Assembly: GCF_018919175.1 (NCBI RefSeq)
Contig: NZ_JAHLQL010000001.1
Location: forward strand, 310,001-374,000
DNA: 64,000 bases
DNA from: Clostridium simiarum
GTDB taxonomy: Bacteria; Bacillota; Clostridia; Clostridiales; Clostridiaceae
Direction of reading: 5' to 3'
Shown here: piece by piece, positions 1 through 8,623 of the stretch
Position numbering within the stretch: the first letter of the stretch is position 1
Layout of the letters: the number at the start of each line of letters is the position of its first letter
The notes under the pieces: model-generated
Seen by the model: only the letters and a program-made list of their open reading frames with translations
Told to the model about the DNA's origin: nothing
Databases searched by the model: none
Program-made: the position numbers and the translations under genes

Positions 1-120
1 ACCACAATAAGATTTTATAAAATAGATAAAACTGCGGCATACTTAATGATACCTTATATTATTTGGGTTACTTTTGCTGGGGTGCTAAATTTCTTTATAT
101 GGAAGCTTAATGAAATGTAG
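1..120 (+). CDS. TspO/MBR family protein, C-terminal end only (partial)
   Basis: The window opens inside a gene. The first 120 bases translate in frame 1 to about 39 residues ending at a TAG. The end reads RFYKIDKTAAYLMIPYIIWV followed by TFAGVLNFFIWKLNE. The proline-tyrosine and WVTFA..LNF..WKLN pattern is the usual last transmembrane helix of TspO/MBR (peripheral benzodiazepine receptor-like) membrane proteins, which bind tetrapyrroles. The start and most of the protein lie outside the window, so activity cannot be judged. Confidence 0.75.
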   Translation, partial: TTIRFYKIDKTAAYLMIPYIIWVTFAGVLNFFIWKLNEM

Positions 121-251
121 ATAAATTAAATCTATACAATAATTTATAATTGCAGTACAGAATAGCCTGACTTTCATTGTAAATTCGAAGGAAAAAGCCA
201 GAATTTATAGAAATATATTATATAATATAAATTTTAGGGATGGGTGATTAT

Positions 252-1403
252 ATGTTAATAAAAAATGGTAAAATATACACTATGGCTGGAGAAATATATG
301 AAAAAGGATGTATATTAATTGAAGATGGTAAAATAAAAAAGGTTGGAGAAAATATTCAGGGTCATTCAGAAGAAAAAGTTATAGATGTAAAAGGTGCTTG
401 GGTATTGCCTGGAATAATAGATGCTCACTGTCATATTGGAGGTATGGAAGCAAATATGGGGTTTGAAGGTAGCGATATAAATGAAATGACAGATCCTATA
501 ACTCCTCAATTGAGAGCTTTAGATGCTATAAATCCTAATGATGAAGCCTTTCAAAAAGCAGTAAAAGGAGGAATAACCTCTGTAATGACAGGCCCTGGAA
601 GTGCAAATGTTATGGGAGGAACTTTTGTTGCTATTAAAACCCATGGAAGAGCTATTGATGATATGATAATTAAAGAGCCTGCTGCAATGAAGATAGCCTT
701 TGGAGAAAATCCAAAGAGGGTATATAATAATAAAAATAAAATGCCAAGTACTAGAATGGCTACAGCAGCTTTATTAAGACAAACATTAATTGAGGCTAAA
801 AATTATAAAGCAAAGAAAGATAATGCTAAAGAAAAAGGTGAGTTCTTTGAACTTAATTTTAAAATGGAAGCATTATTACCTGTAATTGAGAAAAAGATAC
901 CATTAAAAGCTCATGCGCATAGAGCAGATGACATATTAACAGCTATAAGAATAGCAAAAGAGTTTGATCTATTAATGACTTTAGATCATTGCACTGAAGG
1001 TCATCTTATATCAGATTATATAAAAGAATCAGGATTTCCAGCTATTGTAGGACCAACAATGAGCTTTAATTCTAAAATAGAACTTGGAAACAAGTCTTTT
1101 TCAACTCCAGCAGTTTTAAGAAGAGAAGGGATTAAGGTAGCCATAATGACAGATCATCCAGTTATAGAGGAACAATATCTTCCATTATGTGCTGGATTAG
1201 CTACTAAGGAAGGTCTAAGCTTTGAAGATGCATTAAAAGCTATAACTATTAGCGCTGCAGAAATATCAGGAATTTCAGATAGAGTAGGAAGTATTGAAGT
1301 AGGAAAAGATGCAGATATAGCTATTTTTGATGGTAATCCACTAGAGTCTATGACAAACTGTCTATATACAATAATTGATGGAAAAGTAGTTTATGAAAAA
1401 TAG
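252..1403 (+). CDS. Amidohydrolase family metal-dependent hydrolase (imidazolonepropionase-like)
   Basis: A 383-residue cyclic amidohydrolase of the urease/dihydroorotase superfamily. The N-terminal composite beta part runs into VLPGIIDAHCHIGG, whose HxH binds the first metal. Later come KAHAHRADD, LDHCTEGH (metal histidines) and the catalytic-type Asp in IMTDHPV. The C-terminus has GSIEVGKDADIAIFDGNPL, the standard closing segment of these enzymes. The substrate is not fixed by sequence; imidazolonepropionase-like or prolidase-like members are closest by feel. An in-frame ATG lies at 240, but GGGTGAT at 242-248 fits a start at 252 (MLIKNGKIYTM). The gene appears monocistronic and ends in a strong hairpin. 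Confidence 0.85.
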   Translation: MLIKNGKIYTMAGEIYEKGCILIEDGKIKKVGENIQGHSEEKVIDVKGAWVLPGIIDAHCHIGGMEANMGFEGSDINEMTDPITPQLRALDAINPNDEAFQKAVKGGITSVMTGPGSANVMGGTFVAIKTHGRAIDDMIIKEPAAMKIAFGENPKRVYNNKNKMPSTRMATAALLRQTLIEAKNYKAKKDNAKEKGEFFELNFKMEALLPVIEKKIPLKAHAHRADDILTAIRIAKEFDLLMTLDHCTEGHLISDYIKESGFPAIVGPTMSFNSKIELGNKSFSTPAVLRREGIKVAIMTDHPVIEEQYLPLCAGLATKEGLSFEDALKAITISAAEISGISDRVGSIEVGKDADIAIFDGNPLESMTNCLYTIIDGKVVYEK

Positions 1404-1449
1404 AAACCTAAATAAAAAAGACGCTATGCGTCTTTTTTTATTTAGGTTT
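1404..1449. terminator. Bidirectional rho-independent terminator
   Basis: Arms 1404-1424 and 1428-1449 are complementary over about 21 bp with a 3-base TAT loop. The core is AGACGC/GCGTCT flanked by A-tract and T-tract. It lies between the convergent amidohydrolase and lrgB genes, so it can serve both. Confidence 0.9.
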
Positions 1450-1481
1450 CTAATGAATATATAGGCATCAACCTTCTTATT

Positions 1482-2198
1482 TTATATACCTAAAATTTTA
1501 CTACATATATTGTATATTAAAGGGACAAGGAATACGGTCATAATTCCTGCAACTCCTATACAGATACTACTTATAGCCCCCTCAGTTTCACCTAGTTCAA
1601 AGGCTTTAGCTGTACCTAAGGCATGGGAGGAAGTTCCTAAAGCTACGCCTTTTGATAGGCTATCTTCAATTTTGAAAATCTTAAATATGAAGGGTCCTAT
1701 TATAGATCCTAGTATTCCTGTTACTATTATTGAAAACACTGTAAGGGAAGGGATACCCCCTAGAGTTTTTGATATTTCTACCCCTATAGGTACTGTTACA
1801 GATTTAGGAGCTAAAGATTTAATTATATCTAAATCTAAGTTTACAACTTTTGATAGAATTATTATGGAAAATATACCAACTATGCTTCCTACAAATATAC
1901 CACCTAATAAAGGCAATAGATTAGATTTTAATAAATCCAACTTATTATACAAGGGTACTGCTAAAACTACAGTTGCAGGTCCTAGGAAAAAGGAGATAAA
2001 ATGTCCGCCTAAATTATACTGTTCAAAATTAACATTAAAGATTGTTAAAATAAAGATTATTATAAGTACACTTATAAGCAATGGATTTAATAAAGGAAAT
2101 TTAAATTTGCTATATAAAATAGTACTTATTTCAAAACACACTAGAGATATTAAAATACCAAATAAAGGGGAATTAATTACTTCAGTCAATTTTTGCAC
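1482..2198 (-). CDS. lrgB: LrgB/CidB family antiholin-like membrane protein
   Basis: A 238-residue, very hydrophobic protein with about seven membrane segments. It has the family signatures LGPATVVLAVPLY, SVTVPIGVEIS (residues about 133-145) and GTSSHALGTAKAFELGE near the C-terminus. LrgB and CidB work with LrgA and CidA. The family is linked to murein hydrolase control and cell death and, in some Firmicutes, to pyruvate uptake. The GTG start at 2198 overlaps the lrgA stop by 17 bases. An in-frame TTG at 2189, just after AGAGGTG, is an equally good start. The overlap shows translational coupling in an lrgA-lrgB operon. The transported substrate here is unknown. Confidence 0.9.
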   Translation of the reverse strand: MQKLTEVINSPLFGILISLVCFEISTILYSKFKFPLLNPLLISVLIIIFILTIFNVNFEQYNLGGHFISFFLGPATVVLAVPLYNKLDLLKSNLLPLLGGIFVGSIVGIFSIIILSKVVNLDLDIIKSLAPKSVTVPIGVEISKTLGGIPSLTVFSIIVTGILGSIIGPFIFKIFKIEDSLSKGVALGTSSHALGTAKAFELGETEGAISSICIGVAGIMTVFLVPLIYNICSKILGI

Positions 2199-2550
2199 CT
2201 CTCTTTTCCTTTTTATATATAAGTAGTTGTGTAATCTTAGCTGAAACTAACATTACAATAATCGTGGTTATAAAACATATAAATAATATTTTGTGGAAGT
2301 TATCTTTAAGCAAATCCATTGAAGTTATAAGACCAACACCAGCAGGTATAAAAAAGAAGGCTAGATGGTCTAAAAAAAACTTACTAACTTTATTAATTTG
2401 TTCTAATTTAATAATATTAAAGACCAAAGAAAGCAATAATATAATCATGGCTATGATATTTCCAGGCACAGGTAGTTTAAATAGGTTATGGATAATTTCT
2501 CCTATAAAGTAAATTGACAAAATTATCATAAGTTCTCTTAAAAGTTTCAT
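2182..2550 (-). CDS. lrgA: LrgA/CidA family holin-like membrane protein
   Basis: A 122-residue protein with four predicted membrane helices. It carries the LrgA/CidA pattern: LSIYFIGEIIHNLFKLPVPG near the N-terminus, then a second helix and FFIPAGVGLITSMDLL. Its length matches the family. The ATG start at 2550 follows GAGGTG at the right spacing. It is the first gene of a two-gene operon with lrgB. The role in autolysis control or pyruvate transport is inferred from the family. Confidence 0.9.
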   Translation of the reverse strand: MKLLRELMIILSIYFIGEIIHNLFKLPVPGNIIAMIILLLSLVFNIIKLEQINKVSKFFLDHLAFFFIPAGVGLITSMDLLKDNFHKILFICFITTIIVMLVSAKITQLLIYKKEKRGAKID

Positions 2551-2776
2551 TTATACACCTCGCTTTTGTACTCAAATATACTTTATCATGTATTGCAAAT
2601 AAATAGGGCTTTAATTGAAAAGAAAAAATATAGAAAATATTAAATCCATTAAAGAATATTCTCAATATTAGAAAAAATGTTTAAAAACTAGAGCAAAATT
2701 ATAAATTTTCGTAGTATAATAGGAATATATCATATCCTTTAAATTTATTAGGATATTTAGAAAGGAGAGAAAAACC

Positions 2777-5164
2777 TTGAGTAAGTATGGTTTAAGAGAC
2801 AAAAGGTTTTCTGAAAATGAAGTACAATTAAAAAAAGTAAGTATAAATGGAAACATATGTGGTGAATTTGTTGAGTTTTCTATGGCACAGGTATATGAAA
2901 ATAAGGCAGAAAACAATATAGATGCAGTCTACATATTCCCTTTGCCTGATACAGCTGTATTAACTGGTTTTGAAGCTATATTAGGAGGAAAGTCCTTAAG
3001 GGCTATAGTAGAAGATAAGGAAGATTCCTATAAAATATATGAAAATGCATTAGAAAGTGGAATAAATATAATAAGTATAGATCAAGATGAAGATAATATT
3101 TTTACAATATCTATAGGAAGTATACTACCTAATGAAACTGTTAAGATAAATATAACTTATATGGATCAATTATTATATGAAGATAGTAGTTTTAAATTAA
3201 TGATTCCAAGTATAATAGCTCCACAATCCATGGAGGAAGAGGAGGTAAACAAAGCAAAACCTGAGTATAAATTAAGCCTGAATCTTTTAGTGGAATCTTT
3301 CAACAAACTAGATATATACTCACCTACTCATGGAATACATGTTCATAGAGAAGATGATACCCTATGCAAAGTTAGCTTTAAAGAAGGACAAATGCTTCAT
3401 AAGGATTTTGTACTAATGATGAAAGAAACTAAAAATGAAGAGTATAGTGGTATGATATATAATTATAACAATTTAGATGAAGAGGAAGGGGTATTATATC
3501 TTAGGCTTTATCCTAAACTTGATTATGAGGAAGGTCATCAAACACAAAACTATGATTTTTTAATAGATATATCTGACTCCATGGAAGGTGACCAGCTTGA
3601 AGAAGCTAAAAATGCAGTTCATCTATGTCTAAGGAACCTTGATGAGGGAGATAATTTTAATATTATAGCTTTTAGTGAAGAAGTTAAAGTTTTTTCTAAA
3701 GAGGGCAAGGTACCTTACAACGACGAAAACTTAGAAAAGGCTTCAGAGTGGATAGATGATCTTAAAGTAGAACCTGGGGCAAATGTTTTTGAAACCTTAA
3801 AATATGCTCTTCAAGAGAAAAATAGAGAAGGAAATAGTACAATATTACTATTTACTGATGATATGGTAGAAGAGGAAGATGAGATAATAGATTATGTAAA
3901 AGAACATATAAATGATAATAGAATATTCCCCTTCGGTGTAGATACTGCAGTAAATAGTTATTTTATAAATAAGATGGCAGAGATAGGGTATGGAAGACCT
4001 GAGTTTATATATGCTGGAGAAAGAATTGATGATATGGTTTTAAGACAGTTTAATAGGATAACAAATCCACAGGTAGATGTTATTTCTATTGATTGGGGTG
4101 CCATGAAAGTTCAAAGAACTTATCCTAGAACTATAGATTATTTATATGATAGGGAACCCATTTCTATATTTGCCAAGGTCAGTGGAGAAATTGGTGGAAA
4201 AGTTACTATAAAGGGAAAAGTAGGGCAAGAAGATTATATAAAAACCATTGATTTAGACAAATTAGATTTAGATGTAAATGCGGACCTTATTGAAAAAGTA
4301 TGGGCAAGAAAAAGAATAGAATCTCTTACAGAAAAAATGAGAGGGGAAAGAGGAGAAGTAAGGGAATCCATGAGAAAGAAAGTAATAGAACTTTCTAAAG
4401 ATTATGGAATAATAAGCAAAGAAACTTCTTTTGTTATGCTAGAAGAGATGGAAGAACCAGTTTTAGGAATGGCAATAAGCAATATTATTCCTATACAAAT
4501 ATCAGAAGAGGCCATGGAAAATATATCTGAAGGATATTTCTTAGATTCCCCAAGCTTTTTTTATAAAGTAGATATAAGAGAAAAGATGGTAGAAGAGGGG
4601 ATGGATAAGGAAAAAGCTAAAAAAGCTATAATTTATGATAGAGAAAATCTATTAAGAATAATCGCCAAAAATCAATTAGCAGATGGAGCCTTTTGTAATA
4701 AAAAAGAAGAAAATCACACCAAAAGATTGGAAAGTACATTGATTAGTATATTAGCTTTTACATTAGGTAAAGAGGATGTTAAAATTTATATGAATCAAAT
4801 AAATAAGTCTTTAAGATATGTTTTAAAGTCTATTGAAGATAATGAGGGAATATTAAATGAAAAAATCACTCATCTTGTCATATTGGCATTAAGATCTTCT
4901 ATAGAAAAGAAATTAGTTAGACAGCCTAGTAGATCCATAATTGAAGATCATATAGATAAGTTAAAGAATATAATAAAAGAAAATAAATATATGGATATAC
5001 AATATATATCAAATAGTGATAGAAATATTGATTTAAGAGATTCTACCACATTTATGTTATCTTTGAATGAAGAAAAAAACATAAAAGAAGAGTTTTTAAT
5101 AAATTTTAAAGAGGGGCAAAATATTCTTGATATTGCAAAGCTTGCTATACAGAAAACATTGTAA
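2777..5164 (+). CDS. VIT and von Willebrand factor A domain protein
   Basis: A 795-residue protein with a TTG start behind AAAGGAGAG. Residues about 10-140 form a VIT (vault/inter-alpha-trypsin inhibitor) domain (EVQLKKVSINGNICGEFVEF, then a segment ending VEDKEDSYKIYENA). A vWA domain follows at about 260-430. Its MIDAS metal site DxSxS is intact at D264, S266 and S268 (DFLIDISDSMEG), and LLFTDD supplies the later acidic motif. The region after about 600 is helical and unassigned. No signal peptide is visible, so it should be cytoplasmic. VIT-vWA proteins occur widely in bacteria, but their function is mostly unknown; metal-dependent protein binding is inferred. Confidence 0.8.
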   Translation: MSKYGLRDKRFSENEVQLKKVSINGNICGEFVEFSMAQVYENKAENNIDAVYIFPLPDTAVLTGFEAILGGKSLRAIVEDKEDSYKIYENALESGINIISIDQDEDNIFTISIGSILPNETVKINITYMDQLLYEDSSFKLMIPSIIAPQSMEEEEVNKAKPEYKLSLNLLVESFNKLDIYSPTHGIHVHREDDTLCKVSFKEGQMLHKDFVLMMKETKNEEYSGMIYNYNNLDEEEGVLYLRLYPKLDYEEGHQTQNYDFLIDISDSMEGDQLEEAKNAVHLCLRNLDEGDNFNIIAFSEEVKVFSKEGKVPYNDENLEKASEWIDDLKVEPGANVFETLKYALQEKNREGNSTILLFTDDMVEEEDEIIDYVKEHINDNRIFPFGVDTAVNSYFINKMAEIGYGRPEFIYAGERIDDMVLRQFNRITNPQVDVISIDWGAMKVQRTYPRTIDYLYDREPISIFAKVSGEIGGKVTIKGKVGQEDYIKTIDLDKLDLDVNADLIEKVWARKRIESLTEKMRGERGEVRESMRKKVIELSKDYGIISKETSFVMLEEMEEPVLGMAISNIIPIQISEEAMENISEGYFLDSPSFFYKVDIREKMVEEGMDKEKAKKAIIYDRENLLRIIAKNQLADGAFCNKKEENHTKRLESTLISILAFTLGKEDVKIYMNQINKSLRYVLKSIEDNEGILNEKITHLVILALRSSIEKKLVRQPSRSIIEDHIDKLKNIIKENKYMDIQYISNSDRNIDLRDSTTFMLSLNEEKNIKEEFLINFKEGQNILDIAKLAIQKTL

Positions 5165-5180
5165 TTTGTATTTGAAAATA

Positions 5181-5222
5181 AAAAAGAAATAGAGCTTTAT
5201 TTTAAAAGCTCTATTTCTTTTT
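5181..5222. terminator. Bidirectional hairpin terminator
   Basis: An 18-bp inverted repeat (5181-5198 and 5205-5222) has AGAGCTTT/AAAGCTCT at its core, A and T tracts outside and a 6-base loop. It lies between the convergent vWA gene and the TPR gene and overlaps the TPR stop codon. Confidence 0.85.
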
Positions 5223-6012
5223 CTATAGATTCTCTTTTTAAATTACTTAAAAATGATTCTCTGCAATTTAGTGCTTTATTAAACATATCTAAAGCTTCAT
5301 CTAAATTACCAAGTTTTTTAAGAACTAATCCGTAATAATAGTAGGCTTCAGGAAAGGCTACATTTTTACTATACAGTTTTTTATAAATTTCTAAAGCTTT
5401 TTCATATTGGCCTAAGTGGTAATAAGTTTCACCTAAGTTATCCATTATAACATCATTATTTTCATCATATTCTACGGCTTCTAAATTAAATTGTAAAGCT
5501 CTATCATAATCACCACTTAAAACTAATAAATAACCAAAACTTTCATACAATGTAGTATTTTTATATTTTTTATATGTATTTTCTAAGGTATCAATGGCTT
5601 TATTAAGATCACCCTTTTTCCATTGAATTAACGAAGATACCATACCATGGTTCATTTCGTCATTAAGTTCTAAGGGAAGTCTTCTTTCTTCTATAAGATT
5701 GAAAACTTTAACTGATCTATCTATGTCCCCGTTTCTGAGAAGTATATAAGCGTAGCTTATTATTATTCTAGCTTTGCAGGACATTATTTTTATAGCCTTC
5801 TCATAATAAGATATAGCTTTTTCAGAATTATTATTTTTAAAATACCTATTTGCAATCATAGTATAAATAAGATATCTCTTTACTAATAGTTTGGAAGCAA
5901 AATATCCTATTATAAATATGTTTCCCATGATTCTACTATAACCATAAGCAATTAAGGAACCAACAAATATAAAGAGTAATTCTAAAATTAACTTTAGTGT
6001 AGATTTTCCCAT
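5197..6012 (-). CDS. Membrane-anchored tetratricopeptide repeat protein
   Basis: A 271-residue protein. Residues 5-50 hold two short hydrophobic segments that should anchor it in the membrane with little in between. TPR units follow, recognisable as paired helices: NRYFKNNNSEKAISYYEKAI at about 55, GETYYHLGQYEKALEIYKKL at about 190, and YYYGLVLKKLGNLDEALDMF at about 230. TPR arrays are protein-binding scaffolds; no partner can be named. The ATG start follows GGGGGAATT. It is monocistronic and convergent with the vWA gene. Confidence 0.75.
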   Translation of the reverse strand: MGKSTLKLILELLFIFVGSLIAYGYSRIMGNIFIIGYFASKLLVKRYLIYTMIANRYFKNNNSEKAISYYEKAIKIMSCKARIIISYAYILLRNGDIDRSVKVFNLIEERRLPLELNDEMNHGMVSSLIQWKKGDLNKAIDTLENTYKKYKNTTLYESFGYLLVLSGDYDRALQFNLEAVEYDENNDVIMDNLGETYYHLGQYEKALEIYKKLYSKNVAFPEAYYYYGLVLKKLGNLDEALDMFNKALNCRESFLSNLKRESIEKEIELLK

Positions 6013-6097
6013 TAATAATTCCCCCAGACCATAAATTTAGATAATATAACAATTATACTACGTTTTCAAGTATAGGGGAAGTAAATAAGAGGGTATT

Positions 6098-6178
6098 ATG
6101 AAGAATCAAATTTTATCAAAGCTTATTATAAAAAATCAAGATCCTTCCTTGGAAGAGATTTTAGGAAATGAGAGTTAA
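6098..6178 (+). pseudogene. Possible small ORF or gene remnant
   Basis: A 26-codon ORF (MKNQILSKLI...LEEILGNES) follows GAGGG. After its stop, the +1 frame continues with KYIERYNEFSKNL, which looks like ordinary coding sequence up to about 6225. The pair could be a broken short gene, but no family is recognised and the case is weak. Confidence 0.2.
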
Positions 6179-6245
6179 ATAAAATACATAGAAAGATATA
6201 ATGAGTTTAGTAAAAATCTATGTTAAGTGTATATAATTTACACCC

Positions 6246-6491
6246 TCAATATCCTCTTTCTATAAGATTTAACTTTTTTAACCTTGTTAATTGCTTTATC
6301 TCATACTCTCTTTTTTGAGCAGAAACCTTGTCCAAATATTTTTCAAAGTACACAAGCTCCACGGGAAGTCTACAACGGGTATATTTTGCACCTTTACCCT
6401 TTGAATGGGTAGATAGTCTTTTTTCTAAATTCACTGTCCAGCCGGTATATAAAGTATTGTCAGAACATTTAAGAATATATACATAACACAT
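6246..6491 (-). CDS. GIY-YIG domain endonuclease-like small protein (YhbQ/UPF0213 type)
   Basis: An 81-residue single-domain GIY-YIG protein. The motif tyrosines are seen as YVYILKC at the N-terminus and LYTGWT about ten residues on (GIY-YIG variant). The conserved arginine follows in NLEKRLSTHSKGKGAKYT, and the C-terminus has the usual YEIKQLTRLKKLNLI. The size is typical of the YhbQ/UPF0213 group, whose members act on DNA or are of unknown role. The ATG start follows AAGGTGATG. It stands alone between two divergent neighbours. Confidence 0.88.
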   Translation of the reverse strand: MCYVYILKCSDNTLYTGWTVNLEKRLSTHSKGKGAKYTRCRLPVELVYFEKYLDKVSAQKREYEIKQLTRLKKLNLIERGY

Positions 6492-6552
6492 CTTGCATCA
6501 CCTTAACTTATTATACACCATAATAAGTTGTTGTAAAATTTATAATTAAAGG

Positions 6553-6581
6553 TTTACAAATTGCCACAAAGTGCCTATAAT
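6553..6581 (+). promoter_or_regulatory. Sigma-A type promoter of the first nucleotidase gene
   Basis: TTTACA at 6553-6558 and TATAAT at 6576-6581 are separated by exactly 17 bases. Transcription should begin near 6588, just before the leader hairpin. Confidence 0.85.
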
Positions 6582-6590
6582 AAAAATAAG

Positions 6591-6635
6591 GCTTTTAAAG
6601 GCAAAAGCATATATGTAAACGGTTGCTTTAAAAGC
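6591..6635 (+). promoter_or_regulatory. Leader hairpin with a cre-like (CcpA) site in its loop
   Basis: Arms GCTTTTAAAGGCAA (6591-6604) and TTGCTTTAAAAGC (6623-6635) pair with a single bulged G. The loop and right arm contain ATGTAAACGGTTGCT (6613-6627), which fits the Bacillus cre consensus WTGNAANCGNWNNCW at every position. A cre just downstream of the start site is a classic place for CcpA repression. The matching element before the next gene supports function. CcpA itself is not in the window. Confidence 0.6.
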
Positions 6636-6667
6636 GAAATAACTGTATACAAAAGGAGGAGAGGTCT

Positions 6668-8413
6668 TTGTTTAGAAAAAAGTTAACTACAATTTTAGTA
6701 GTTGCTGCAATGACGTTGGGTGTTATTGCCCCTACAAACTTATCTGTATCTGCTGCAGAGAATGATATTACAGATAAGTCTAAATCAATTCAAATACTTT
6801 CTTTTAATGATTTTCATGGTTCTGTAGAAGAATCTGGAAAGAATATTGGAGCTGCAAAACTTGCTGCTGAAATAAGAAGATTAAAGGGTGAAAACCCTAA
6901 CACCATAGTAGTTAGTGGCGGAGACTTATATCAAGGAAGTGCCATATCTAATCTTAAAAAGGGAGAACCAGTAACTGAGTTCTTAAAAAGTGTTGGCATG
7001 GAGGTTTCTGCTGTAGGAAACCATGAATTTGACTGGGGATATAAATTAATACCAGGATGGGCTAAGGATGGGAATTTCGATTTCTTAGCAACTAATATAT
7101 ATAATAAGAGTACAGGAAATCCAGTAGAGTGGGCTAAACCTTATAAGGTAATAGAAAGAGATGGAAAGAAAATAGCTTTTATAGGAATAGCTACTCCTGA
7201 AACAGCCTATAAGACTAAACCAGAAAATGTAAGTGAATTTGAATTTAAAGATCCAGTAGAAAGTGTAAATACTTGGGCTGAAAAAATAAGAAGAGAAGAA
7301 AATGTAGATGCTGTTATAGCACTTACTCACTTAGGATCTAATCAAAACTCTAGTACAAAAGAAATTACTGGAGAAGCTGCAGATTTAGCTAAAAATGCTA
7401 AAGGTATAGATGCAGTTATAAGTGCGCACTCCCATCAATTTGTAGATGGTGTAGTAAATAACATACCAGTTGTACAAGCAGGTAACAATGGAAGAGGTCT
7501 TGCAAAATTAGTTTTAAATTTTGATGCTGAAGGTAAATTAGTTAAAGTTGATAACAGTGTAGATCAATTATATAAAAGAGTTAAAGAATTACCTGAAGAT
7601 CAAGAAGCTAAAGCAATAGTTGAAAAATTCAAGAATGAATTACAACCTATTTTAGGAGAAGTTCTAGCTACTTTAGATACAGATTTAACTCATGATAGAG
7701 ATGAAGGATTATCAGTACTTGGGCAATTTACTACTAAGCTTATGGCAGAAGCCTCAGGAGCTCAAATAGGAATTACTAATGGCGGTGGCGTAAGAGCACC
7801 TATTGAAAAAGGAACTATAACTATGGGTAATATGTATCAAGTATTCCCTTTTGACAATACTCTTGTAACTATGAAACTTAAAGGTTCAGATCTTAAGAGA
7901 GTAATAGAGCATGGGATAATGCCAGATGGATTTGGCTGGGGTCAATTCTATGGAATAAAAGTATACTATGACAAAGATGCAAAAGCAGGAGAAAGAATTA
8001 CATCTATGAGATTATTAGATGGAACTCCAATAGATATGGATAAATATTATACAGTAGTTACTAACGACTTTATGTATGATAAGGGAGATAACTATGATTT
8101 CAGTGGAGCTATAGATGTAGTAGATACGGGAGAACCAATAAGAGATGCTTTAGTAAAAATAATAAAAGATATGAAACATGTTTCTTATAAATATGAACAG
8201 CATTTAGTTGCAGGTGTTGATACTACAGAAGATGTAGTTGAAACAGTAGATACAAACTTGACAAAGGAAGACAATAAAGTTACTACTTTACCAGAGACTG
8301 GCTCATTAGTTGGTGAAAGTGAGCTTATAGTAGCAGGAACTTTAGTTACAGCATTGGGAGCTTTCATGTTCTTTAATGAAAAACGTAGAAAAAAGAATAA
8401 TAGTGCAGCATAA
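6668..8413 (+). CDS. Cell-wall-anchored 5'-nucleotidase / UDP-sugar hydrolase
   Basis: A 581-residue secreted enzyme that should release nucleosides and phosphate from extracellular nucleotides. It has a signal peptide (cleavage near residue 29, VSA|A). The metallophosphatase domain carries ILSFNDFHG (D48, H50), GGDLYQGS, GNHEFDWG, ALTHLG and SAHSHQ. The C-terminal 5'-nucleotidase domain has NGGGVRAPI and FPFDNTLVTMKLKG. A sortase signal LPETG (541-545) is followed by a hydrophobic stretch and a KRRKK tail. SAHSH has Ala where most relatives have Gly. The TTG start follows AGGAGGAGAGG, identical to the next gene. It ends in a terminator and is a close paralogue of the C-terminal half of the next gene. 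Confidence 0.93.
   Translation: MFRKKLTTILVVAAMTLGVIAPTNLSVSAAENDITDKSKSIQILSFNDFHGSVEESGKNIGAAKLAAEIRRLKGENPNTIVVSGGDLYQGSAISNLKKGEPVTEFLKSVGMEVSAVGNHEFDWGYKLIPGWAKDGNFDFLATNIYNKSTGNPVEWAKPYKVIERDGKKIAFIGIATPETAYKTKPENVSEFEFKDPVESVNTWAEKIRREENVDAVIALTHLGSNQNSSTKEITGEAADLAKNAKGIDAVISAHSHQFVDGVVNNIPVVQAGNNGRGLAKLVLNFDAEGKLVKVDNSVDQLYKRVKELPEDQEAKAIVEKFKNELQPILGEVLATLDTDLTHDRDEGLSVLGQFTTKLMAEASGAQIGITNGGGVRAPIEKGTITMGNMYQVFPFDNTLVTMKLKGSDLKRVIEHGIMPDGFGWGQFYGIKVYYDKDAKAGERITSMRLLDGTPIDMDKYYTVVTNDFMYDKGDNYDFSGAIDVVDTGEPIRDALVKIIKDMKHVSYKYEQHLVAGVDTTEDVVETVDTNLTKEDNKVTTLPETGSLVGESELIVAGTLVTALGAFMFFNEKRRKKNNSAA
6785..8300 (+). repeat. Copy 1 of a long imperfect direct repeat (nucleotidase module)
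   Basis: This part of the first nucleotidase gene matches about 10455-11960 of the next gene throughout. The match is closest around 7875-8095 against 11535-11775, where most codons are identical. The edges are approximate. It reflects tandem duplication of the nucleotidase module. Confidence 0.75.
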
Positions 8414-8424
8414 TAATTATATAT

Positions 8425-8457
8425 AAAAAATAAGTGGTTTAATGCCACTTATTTTTT
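8425..8457 (+). terminator. Rho-independent terminator
   Basis: A 13-bp stem with AAAAAATAAGTGG and CCACTTATTTTTT arms follows the first nucleotidase stop by 11 bases and runs into a T tract. Confidence 0.9.
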
Positions 8458-8516
8458 TAATGAAATAAGGAAAACAACATATTAACAAATTAAATGTAAT
8501 TTATTAATAAATAATA

Positions 8517-8545
8517 TTTACAAAAATTTGCAGTAATTCTATAAT
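8517..8545 (+). promoter_or_regulatory. Sigma-A type promoter of the double nucleotidase gene
   Basis: TTTACA (8517-8522) and TATAAT (8540-8545) are separated by 17 bases. This is the same -35, spacing and -10 as the promoter of the preceding gene. The predicted start site, near 8552, lies right before the hairpin. Confidence 0.85.
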
Positions 8546-8556
8546 ATACATACAAC

Positions 8557-8596
8557 CTCTTTCATATAAAAATGTAAACGCTTTTATATGAAAGAG
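8557..8596 (+). promoter_or_regulatory. Leader hairpin with cre-like loop
   Basis: A perfect 15-bp stem (8557-8571 with 8582-8596) holds a 10-base loop ATGTAAACGC. ATGTAAACGCTTTTA (8572-8586) fits the cre consensus with one mismatch. The stem sequence differs completely from that of the preceding gene, while the loop core ATGTAAACG is identical. Confidence 0.6.
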
Positions 8597-8623
8597 AAGA
8601 ACATATAAAAGGAGGAGAGGTCT

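Noticed and set aside
1510..2226. Plus-strand 238-codon ORF opposite lrgB
   Set aside because: It is the reverse of a well-conserved membrane protein gene, has no ribosome binding site and no family pattern.
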